Shown: positions 49,828 to 56,181 of the stretch, in pieces
Numbering within the stretch: the stretch's first letter is position 1
Layout: every line of letters begins with the position of its first letter
Assembly (NCBI GenBank): GCA_002715485.1
Contig: PAZL01000026.1
Span: forward strand, 1 to 58,599
Length of the DNA: 58,599 nt
Reading direction: 5' to 3'
Source of the DNA: Aequorivita sp.
GTDB taxonomy: Bacteria > Bacteroidota > Bacteroidia > Flavobacteriales > Flavobacteriaceae
Notes under the pieces: generated by a model
What the model was told of the DNA's origin: nothing
The model's input: only the letters and a program-made list of their open reading frames with translations
Database searches by the model: none
Made by a program: the position numbers and the translations under genes

Positions 49828-51171
49828 ATGAAAAAAGTAGTTTTATGCGCATTGGCGCTAATGGGGGGGACAGCGATGTTCGCTCAGTTCAATACAAGTA
49901 CAGTTACACAAACTGGACTTTTGAACGTTAATGGAACACTACAGGGGGGACTAATGAATAATTCCGATGTAGACCAAACTGGTAATTTAAACCTTAATGG
50001 TACCCTGCAATTAGGCGACTATAATGATTCTGACACAGATCAAACAGGGAATCTTAACCTTGCCGGTACTGCCCAATTGGGTAACCGCAACGAGGCAACC
50101 ACATTACAGGTAGGCAACCTTAATGCTTCGGGTACATTGCAGGTGGGTAACCGCAACGATGCCACTACATGGCAGGTTGGTAATCTTAACCTAAGTACTA
50201 CTTCGCAAATAGGAAACAGAAATGGGTCTTTTGTATGGCAAGAAGGCAACCGTAATGAGTCTGACGTAGATCAAACAGGAAATCGTAATGATTCTTATGT
50301 GGACCAGTGGGGTAACCGAAACAGTAGTGATGTTGATCAAGACGGAAACCGTAATGCTTCTGAAGTAGAACAATGGGGTAACAGAAATACTTCTATTGTT
50401 GATCAAGACGGAAATCGCAACGATGCTGATTTGTTCCAATTGGGCAACCGTAACTTTTCTGAAGTTTATCAGGATGGTAACAACAACCTTGCAACAACAG
50501 ATCAAATAGGTAACCGTAACTACTCTGGAGTTGGCCAATTTGGTAACCGTAACGAAAGTGATGTTGACCAAACTGGTAACAGAAACGGATCTTCTGTTAT
50601 TCAAGATGGAAACCGCAACGAAGCTGATACAGACCAAATGGGTAATAGAAACAGTTCTTCTATTTTACAAGTAGGTAATCGTAATGATGCTAGAACTAAT
50701 CAAGTAGGAAATGACAATGTTTCTATAGTAGAGCAAATAGGTAACCGTAACGAAAGTGATGTTGATCAATATGGAAACGACAACTGGGCTGGAACAGGTC
50801 AGTACGGTAACCGTAATGAGAGCACTACCTTCCAATTGGGAGATGATAACTATGCTTTGACAATCCAAGATGGTAATGATAACGTTAGTTACACTGGTCA
50901 AATAGGTTTCTTGAATGATTCTGAAGTATACCAAGTAGGTAACAGCAACTTTAACGCTGTGGGACAAATTGGTTTAGGCAATTATTCTCTAGTTGAGCAA
51001 TACGGAAATAGCAACATCAGCCTTGTTGGTCAAGCTGGAATAGGACATTACAGTCATAACTTGCAAGTTGGTAATGGTAACTTTAGCTTAGTAGGCCAAT
51101 TAGGTGTTGGTAACTGGAGTGATGTTCATCAATTTGGTAACGGTAACGTAGATGTAACTTTGCAAAACTAA
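49828..51171 (+). CDS. csgA: CsgA-like major curlin subunit with 38 regular 11-residue units
   Basis: Secreted functional-amyloid subunit that forms cell-surface fibres. The signal peptide (1-19) ends TAMFA, giving Gln20 as the likely first mature residue. After a short spacer to residue 27 there are 38 consecutive units of exactly 11 residues, with no insertion or deletion (28-445), and a final QN. The consensus is Q-x-G-x-x-N-x-x-x-x-x. Gln at unit position 1 is 38/38, Gly at 3 is 38/38, Asn at 6 is 37/38 (His in unit 35). Half of the units carry GNRN. Each unit should give one strand of a beta-solenoid; E. coli CsgA has only five 22-residue repeats. Units 1-9 are Leu/Thr-rich, 10-28 charged, 29-38 Gly/aromatic. 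Confidence 0.93.
   Translation: MKKVVLCALALMGGTAMFAQFNTSTVTQTGLLNVNGTLQGGLMNNSDVDQTGNLNLNGTLQLGDYNDSDTDQTGNLNLAGTAQLGNRNEATTLQVGNLNASGTLQVGNRNDATTWQVGNLNLSTTSQIGNRNGSFVWQEGNRNESDVDQTGNRNDSYVDQWGNRNSSDVDQDGNRNASEVEQWGNRNTSIVDQDGNRNDADLFQLGNRNFSEVYQDGNNNLATTDQIGNRNYSGVGQFGNRNESDVDQTGNRNGSSVIQDGNRNEADTDQMGNRNSSSILQVGNRNDARTNQVGNDNVSIVEQIGNRNESDVDQYGNDNWAGTGQYGNRNESTTFQLGDDNYALTIQDGNDNVSYTGQIGFLNDSEVYQVGNSNFNAVGQIGLGNYSLVEQYGNSNISLVGQAGIGHYSHNLQVGNGNFSLVGQLGVGNWSDVHQFGNGNVDVTLQN
49909..51162 (+). repeat. 33-bp coding repeat array (38 units) of the csgA-like gene
   Basis: DNA encoding the 38 eleven-residue units; each unit is 33 bp and unit k begins at 49909 + 33(k-1). Nucleotide identity between units is partial, because synonymous codons vary, so the protein pattern is conserved better than the DNA. 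Confidence 0.9.
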
Positions 51172-51226
51172 AAATTATTCAAGAATATATTTAGATATTC
51201 AATTTTTAGAAAATAGTAAATTAAGT

Positions 51227-51259
51227 AGTATAAGAGCATCTAACCCATGCTCTTATACT
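51227..51259 (+). terminator. Hairpin between the csgA-like and csgB-like genes
   Basis: Perfect 13-bp stem AGTATAAGAGCAT / ATGCTCTTATACT, loop CTAACCC, followed by TCTTTATAAAG. It lies 55 bp after the csgA-like stop, so it is a partial terminator or 3' mRNA stabiliser that would raise subunit mRNA over the downstream assembly genes (inference). Confidence 0.75.
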
Positions 51260-51380
51260 TCTTTATAAAGAAAGGTCATTTCCTGCCATTAGTAAGGGAG
51301 TTAGAAAATTAATAGCGTTTTTATTATTATTTTCCTAAAAAAAGCAATAACTTAACTAACCTTAAAAAGAAAGAAAAGAG

Positions 51381-51893
51381 ATGAAAACTTTAAAAGCCAT
51401 AATAATAGTACTCGTTTTTATAGCGTTAGTGAATGTATCTCATGCGCAAACATATTTGGGAGATAATACAACTTCATTGGAAAATCTTCAAAAGACAACT
51501 TCACTATTCAATATTGTCGCTTCACAAAATGTACCTCCAGCTGATGTAAACAATAGTATCCGTGTTCAGCAAATAGGAAATAACAATACTTCTTTTTCTA
51601 GTACAACATCAAATTATAGCGATATTTCCTTATCTCAACTTGGAAATAGCAACGATATATATCTTAATGTTTCTGCAAATAGAATATCAGAAGATGTTAT
51701 CCAGGTTGGTAATAACCATAATTTTATAGATATGGACAATGCCGGCAGACAAAACCATTCCGCAAATATTTTGCAATTTGGAACAAATCAGAATTTGATT
51801 TTACTAGGAGGTCAAAATTCAATTTCGAATAATATGATAGTATCCATGCAAGGCAAAAATCAGACGATTATTGTTCGCAACTTAAATAATTAA
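51381..51893 (+). CDS. csgB: Minor curlin / CsgB-like protein (170 aa)
   Basis: Signal peptide (about 1-22, ending SHAQ) and a less regular set of curlin repeats with the Q-x-G-x-x-N pattern: VQQIGNNNTS, LSQLGNSND, VIQVGNNHN, ILQFGTNQN. There is an N-terminal non-repeat region of about 50 residues. By position and irregular repeats it is the best candidate for the CsgB-like nucleator that templates the major subunit (inference; it could instead be a capping subunit). Followed after 4 bp by the CsgE-like gene. Confidence 0.82.
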   Translation: MKTLKAIIIVLVFIALVNVSHAQTYLGDNTTSLENLQKTTSLFNIVASQNVPPADVNNSIRVQQIGNNNTSFSSTTSNYSDISLSQLGNSNDIYLNVSANRISEDVIQVGNNHNFIDMDNAGRQNHSANILQFGTNQNLILLGGQNSISNNMIVSMQGKNQTIIVRNLNN

Positions 51894-51897
51894 GATT

Positions 51898-52692
51898 TTG
51901 TTTAAAATTTTTCAACATAGCATAGCATTATTCATATGCTTAGTGTTAACTTCCAATATAGTCTTTTCCCAGATATATAATACTGAGGTTGAAGCTAAAA
52001 TTAACATGGAAAAAAATGGTGATATGTACAAGATTACTGGCTCTGCAGTAAATAAAACAGCATCAAATCAAAGTTTGCGATACGTACTTTCTGTCATAAA
52101 AAATGATCCAAATAATTCTAACACTTCAAAAAATGATCAAAGCGGGAGATTTATTTTAGAAATTGGACAAAAAAAGAATCTTTCCTCCACCACAATTAAC
52201 GTAGACGATAAGGATAGGGTTATTATTCTTCTATTACTTTATGATGAAGTGGATAAGCCCCTTGGGATGGATCGAGTTGTGATTAATGGGACAGAAGAAG
52301 ATATTGAAAAGGAAAGGCTTAAAATTGTGGAAAGTGAACAAGCGGTAAATGTTTCTCCAGATGCAATAAACAAGGCCGAAGATGGTGTAATTTTAAGGGG
52401 GATTGTAACAGAAGAAACCAAAACTAAGCCTGGCAGGGATTTTTATAGAATGTTCTACTCATTATACACTACAAATAACATAAATGGCGAGGAAATAGTA
52501 AACATCAAAGAAACGTTGTCATTGAACAACAATACTAAGATTGAAATCTCTGTAGCTAATGAAACAGTATTGGAATTTTTTGTACGGCCTCAAGAAGAAT
52601 ATTTAAAGACAATGTCTGAGGTCGCTATTAAAAGAGTATATTGGTATTTACAAAAGTATAAGGAGAACAAAAACATTCAAAAGCATTATTGA
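51898..52692 (+). CDS. csgE: CsgH-like region fused to CsgE chaperone domain (264 aa)
   Basis: Curli secretion chaperone that guides unfolded subunits to the CsgG pore. Signal peptide (about 1-24, ending VFSQ). Residues 160-256 form the CsgE domain: GVILRGIVTEETKTKPGRDF aligns with the E. coli GLLTNHTVSSIGHDF block, and FFVRPQEEYLKTMSEVAI with its C-terminal region. Residues 26-131 are a beta-rich domain with SVIKNDPNNS, QSGRFILEIGQKKNLSSTTI, resembling CsgH, an alphaproteobacterial curli protein (moderate confidence). Fusion of the two is unusual. Translation starts at TTG, 4 bp after the CsgB-like stop; no ATG precedes the signal peptide. Confidence 0.85.
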   Translation: MFKIFQHSIALFICLVLTSNIVFSQIYNTEVEAKINMEKNGDMYKITGSAVNKTASNQSLRYVLSVIKNDPNNSNTSKNDQSGRFILEIGQKKNLSSTTINVDDKDRVIILLLLYDEVDKPLGMDRVVINGTEEDIEKERLKIVESEQAVNVSPDAINKAEDGVILRGIVTEETKTKPGRDFYRMFYSLYTTNNINGEEIVNIKETLSLNNNTKIEISVANETVLEFFVRPQEEYLKTMSEVAIKRVYWYLQKYKENKNIQKHY

Positions 52693-52803
52693 GTAAAATC
52701 AAATTTTAAAATGTACTCTTTAGTGGGTTTGAATTTTAGTGGATGTTCCTAAAATGTCTGTTTTTCTCTCTTTATTGATAATTTAGTTTTAAAAACAAAA
52801 AAC

Positions 52804-53178
52804 ATGAAAGCTTTTTTACTATTCTTATTTATAACCGTTTCTTCATACTGTGTGGGGCAACAATTAGTTTACAAGCCAATAAACCCAGCATTTGTAGGTG
52901 GAGAACCCTTTAATTATTCTTGGTTGCTAAATTCGGCTAATTCCCAAAATTCGTTTGAAGATTCAAAATTTGATGCATTTGATAAACTTGACGGTTTTAA
53001 CAATGGTCTTGATAATAAATTTGGCAATAGTGGTTTTGGTAATGATAATTTGCCCCCTAATGGAACCTCAATTAGCGGAGATTTTCAATATGAGGTTTTT
53101 GAGTCATCCAACGGATTGGTAATAAATGTTTTAAATATTGTAACTGGCGAGGCTACACAGATAATCATCCCAAATTAA
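52804..53178 (+). CDS. csgF: Curli assembly protein CsgF (124 aa)
   Basis: Accessory protein that docks in the CsgG channel on the outer face and presents nucleator. Signal peptide ends VGQ, and mature QQLVYKPINPAFVGGEPFN matches the conserved N-terminal CsgF segment that plugs CsgG (E. coli: RNPNFGGNPNNGAFLLNSA). WLLNSANSQNSFED continues that match. A flexible Asn/Gly/Asp-rich linker (55-80) is followed by a beta-rich end SGDFQYEVFESSNGLVINVL. Size close to E. coli CsgF (138 aa). It precedes csgG by 7 bp. Confidence 0.92.
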   Translation: MKAFLLFLFITVSSYCVGQQLVYKPINPAFVGGEPFNYSWLLNSANSQNSFEDSKFDAFDKLDGFNNGLDNKFGNSGFGNDNLPPNGTSISGDFQYEVFESSNGLVINVLNIVTGEATQIIIPN

Positions 53179-53185
53179 AATCAAC

Positions 53186-54595
53186 ATGAAGAATACGCTT
53201 ACAAAGTTATGTATTGCAACTATCTCTTTTTTTTTGTGGGGTTGTGGAGCATATTTTAATCAACCTGTAGGGCCGCAAGATGCACGGATAGGTGAAATTA
53301 CCCAACAAACTAAAACACTCTATTCACTTCCGGAACCTGCAGAGCCTATTATTGCTGGTGTTTATAACTTTAAAGATCAAACTGGCCAATACAAAAATAT
53401 AGAAACAGGAAGTACCTTTAGTACAGCCGTTACACAAGGTGCTACTACAATTTTAATTAAAGCACTTGAGGATTCAAAGTGGTTCAGACCCATTGAACGT
53501 GAAAATATTAGCAACCTTTTGAATGAGCGAAACATCATCAGAAGCACTCGCGAAGAGTATAGAAAGGCTGATGACCAAACCCCTACACGTTTGACCCCAT
53601 TATTATTTGCTGGAGTACTACTAGAAGGGGGCATTGTGTCCTATGACTCCAATATACTTACTGGAGGTGCAGGAGCTAGATATTTTGGAACAGGAGCTTC
53701 TACTCAATACAGGCAAGACCGTATAACGGTTTATTTAAGAGCTGTGTCCACTAATACCGGTGAGGTATTAAAAACCGTGTATGTTTCAAAAACTATACTT
53801 TCTCAAGCCGTTGACGTTAGCTTGTTCAAATATGTTAATTTTCAACGTTTACTTGAGGTAGAAACTGGGTTTACCAAAAACGAACCTGCACAAATGGCAG
53901 TTCAGGAAGCAATTGAAAAATCTGTTGAAATGCTGATTGTGGAAGGAATAAAAGACAGGCTTTGGTCCACTCGGGATGGTGAAGAAAAGAATAAGGAAAT
54001 TGTAGATGCCTACTTAAATGAAAAGGAAGAGGAGGAATCTACAGGTCTTTATGAAAGAAGATTTTTGAATTATGATTTCAGGAATACGCTTTATGCAAAT
54101 TTTGGAACCGCCCTTGTTGATGGTGATTATGAAACGGGAGTGCTAGATTATAAGGCTGGGCTGGGATATAAATATAATATCATTCCCGAATTGAGCATTA
54201 ACGGCGATTTTCAGATATTTAAATTAAATAGTACACCCGAAATCAATCATTGGTGGGCCAGCGAAAGTTTGATTGTTGAATACAACATGCTCCCTTACGA
54301 TAGAGTATCCCCTTTGTTTTTTGTAGGTCCCGGAGTCCTACATTTTGTAGATGATAGCGGGTTCTTGTACCTACAGAAATGGGACACATTTTTTAATATG
54401 AAATTTGGCGCAGGCCTTCAATACCGTGTTTCAAAAAGAATTTCATTTGAACTCAGCGGGGAATGGAATGTTACTTTTACAGATAAAATTGACAATACGC
54501 CAAGGGGTAGAAGAGATGATTATTACTATACCTTTGGTCTTGGTCTTAACTATCATTTTAATTCAACAAAATCGAACATAAGGACTAATGAATAA
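53186..54595 (+). CDS. csgG: CsgG curli secretion channel with a C-terminal beta-barrel domain (469 aa)
   Basis: Outer-membrane lipoprotein pore for amyloid subunits. Lipobox WGC at Cys20. Residues 20-262 align almost without gaps to E. coli CsgG (for example NLLNERNIIR, GGAGARYFGTGA, TGEVLKTVYVSKTIL, YVNFQRLLEVETGFT-NEP), so the pore domain is complete. The E. coli eyelet Phe56 is kept (Phe78), but the Asn55 position is Thr77 and the Tyr51 region reads NIE (71-73) with one extra residue. Residues about 300-458 are an additional domain with alternating hydrophobic strands ending in aromatic residues and LGLNYHF, like an 8-strand OmpA-type barrel. The E. coli protein is 277 aa. The next gene overlaps by 8 bp. 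Confidence 0.93.
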   Translation: MKNTLTKLCIATISFFLWGCGAYFNQPVGPQDARIGEITQQTKTLYSLPEPAEPIIAGVYNFKDQTGQYKNIETGSTFSTAVTQGATTILIKALEDSKWFRPIERENISNLLNERNIIRSTREEYRKADDQTPTRLTPLLFAGVLLEGGIVSYDSNILTGGAGARYFGTGASTQYRQDRITVYLRAVSTNTGEVLKTVYVSKTILSQAVDVSLFKYVNFQRLLEVETGFTKNEPAQMAVQEAIEKSVEMLIVEGIKDRLWSTRDGEEKNKEIVDAYLNEKEEEESTGLYERRFLNYDFRNTLYANFGTALVDGDYETGVLDYKAGLGYKYNIIPELSINGDFQIFKLNSTPEINHWWASESLIVEYNMLPYDRVSPLFFVGPGVLHFVDDSGFLYLQKWDTFFNMKFGAGLQYRVSKRISFELSGEWNVTFTDKIDNTPRGRRDDYYYTFGLGLNYHFNSTKSNIRTNE

Positions 54596-56099
54596 ATCCA
54601 TGATGATGAAACGCTTTTCTAAATATATAACCCTTGTTTTTTTCTTGACCGTCCTGTTTTCTTGTAACGAGGATAGAATAAATGAAAATGATTTTGGAAC
54701 CATAACGGGAATCGTTGTGGTAGAAGGTACTAATGAGCCCCTTGAAAACGTCAGGATTTCTACTAGTCCTGTTACAAGCACTGTTTTTACAGATGTAGCG
54801 GGAAAATTCAAGATAGAAAACGTGCCGGCGGGAGAATATTCAGTTGCTGCTAGGCTTGATGGATTTCTTGCTAGGTATGAGCCGGCCACTGTCATATATA
54901 ATACCTCTGTAAATGTTATTTTTGAAATGGAGATATCTACAGCGAATAATAGGCCGCCCAGCACTCCTGCTTTGATTAAGCCTGCTGAAAATGAAGTATT
55001 GGAGAGTACCGAAGCTTTATTTGAATGGAGCTCTACTGATCCAGAAGGAGATCCGATTACTTTCTCACTTGAGCTAAGAAATGATCAGGACGAAGAGGTG
55101 CTATTATTTGAAGATATTACTGACTCTACCTACGTATATTCTGATTTGATGCTTGGAGCACAGTATTTTTGGCAGATAACTGCTACTGATGATATCAATC
55201 CTCCGGTCTTGAGCCCAGTAGGAACTTTTAAGGTTAAACCTGCTCCTGTAGAAAATAGATTTTTGTTTGTTCGTAATATAAACGGAAATAATGTTATTTT
55301 TTCTGCGGATGAAGATGGTAATGAATTTCAATTGACTTCTGAAAATACAAATAGTTTCAGACCAAGAAGAAATGTTGCTGCTAATAGAATTGCCTACCTA
55401 CAAACAACCGGGGCGCAGGCAGACATTTATACGATGAAGCGAGATGGTACCGATAAGGTTAAAGTAACTTCCAATGTAAGGCCCAATGGTTTTGACTTAA
55501 ATGAAATAAACATTGACTGGCCAGAAAATAGCGATCGTATTTACTTTCCAAATATGGATAAATTGTATCAAATTAGATCAAACGGTCAAAACCTTAATCT
55601 GGTTTACCAAACACCAGATGGTTCTTTAATTTCTGAAATGGCCGTTAGCGAAAATGCTAATTTGATAGTACTCAAGACAAATGACTTGAATGGGTATAAT
55701 GTTTCTTTTATTACCATTACCAAAAACGGAAATCTTATTGATACTTTACTATCAGGTCTTCCGGGTGGTGCTAGCGGTCTTGATTTATCTGTTGATAATA
55801 ATAGTATTGTTTATTCCTATGATATTTCTGAATTTCAAAGTAATGACTATAGAAGGCTGAACTCTCGAATCTTTACCTATAATATATCAACTGGTGGTGA
55901 ACCTGATGATATTTCAAATGAAAAACCAAACGGCACCAATGATTTGGACCCAATATTTGCCCCTAATGAAGCGCTTGTAATTTACACCAATACTTCTAAC
56001 GACGGTATTTCTCAAAAGAACGTTTATAGCCTTGAAATAGGTGTGGATGAAACGCGAAGCCTACTTTACACTGATGCTTTTATGCCCGATTGGGAATAA
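54588..56099 (+). CDS. Multidomain surface lipoprotein of the curli operon
   Basis: Lipoprotein signal ending in VLFSC (Cys26 from the first ATG at 54588; three more ATGs at 54600-54606 are alternatives, so the true start is uncertain). Domain order: carboxypeptidase-regulatory-like beta-sandwich (about 37-116, TGIVVVEGTNEPLENVRIST, TDVAGKFKIENVPAGEYSV), Fn3-like domain (about 120-217, PPSTPALIKPAENE, GAQYFWQITATDDINPP), and a TolB/WD40-like propeller (about 225-503, with PD40-type strands such as DIYTMKRDGTDKVKVTS). No catalytic motif. The 8-bp overlap with csgG suggests a curli-related role: anchoring, presenting or binding fibres at the surface (inference). Confidence 0.85.
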   Translation: MNKSMMMKRFSKYITLVFFLTVLFSCNEDRINENDFGTITGIVVVEGTNEPLENVRISTSPVTSTVFTDVAGKFKIENVPAGEYSVAARLDGFLARYEPATVIYNTSVNVIFEMEISTANNRPPSTPALIKPAENEVLESTEALFEWSSTDPEGDPITFSLELRNDQDEEVLLFEDITDSTYVYSDLMLGAQYFWQITATDDINPPVLSPVGTFKVKPAPVENRFLFVRNINGNNVIFSADEDGNEFQLTSENTNSFRPRRNVAANRIAYLQTTGAQADIYTMKRDGTDKVKVTSNVRPNGFDLNEINIDWPENSDRIYFPNMDKLYQIRSNGQNLNLVYQTPDGSLISEMAVSENANLIVLKTNDLNGYNVSFITITKNGNLIDTLLSGLPGGASGLDLSVDNNSIVYSYDISEFQSNDYRRLNSRIFTYNISTGGEPDDISNEKPNGTNDLDPIFAPNEALVIYTNTSNDGISQKNVYSLEIGVDETRSLLYTDAFMPDWE

Positions 56100-56123
56100 T
56101 ATTATAAAATATTAAAAACCCTG

Positions 56124-56150
56124 AAAGCCCACCTTTGTGGGCTTTTTTTT
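56124..56150 (+). terminator. Terminator of the curli operon
   Basis: Perfect 9-bp stem AAAGCCCAC / GTGGGCTTT, loop CTTT, followed by T-run. Ends the operon 25 bp after the lipoprotein stop. Part of the hairpin also supplies the -33 element of the purM promoter. Confidence 0.9.
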
Positions 56151-56164
56151 AATCCGTACTTTTG
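56134..56164 (+). promoter_or_regulatory. Promoter of purM, overlapping the curli terminator
   Basis: TTTG (56134-56137), 19-bp spacer, TACTTTTG (56157-56164): exact consensus match. The TTTG lies in the loop and first base of the preceding terminator hairpin. The purM ATG is 17 bp downstream. Confidence 0.65.
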
Positions 56165-56181
56165 TGCCATAATATTATAAA

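Noticed and set aside
50191-50967. Long minus-strand open frames opposite the curlin gene (148 and 100 residues)
   Set aside because: They mirror the 33-bp coding periodicity of the plus-strand repeats; their repetitive Val/Ile/Thr-rich peptides have no signal or family match, and the plus strand has a signal peptide and a clear curlin pattern.
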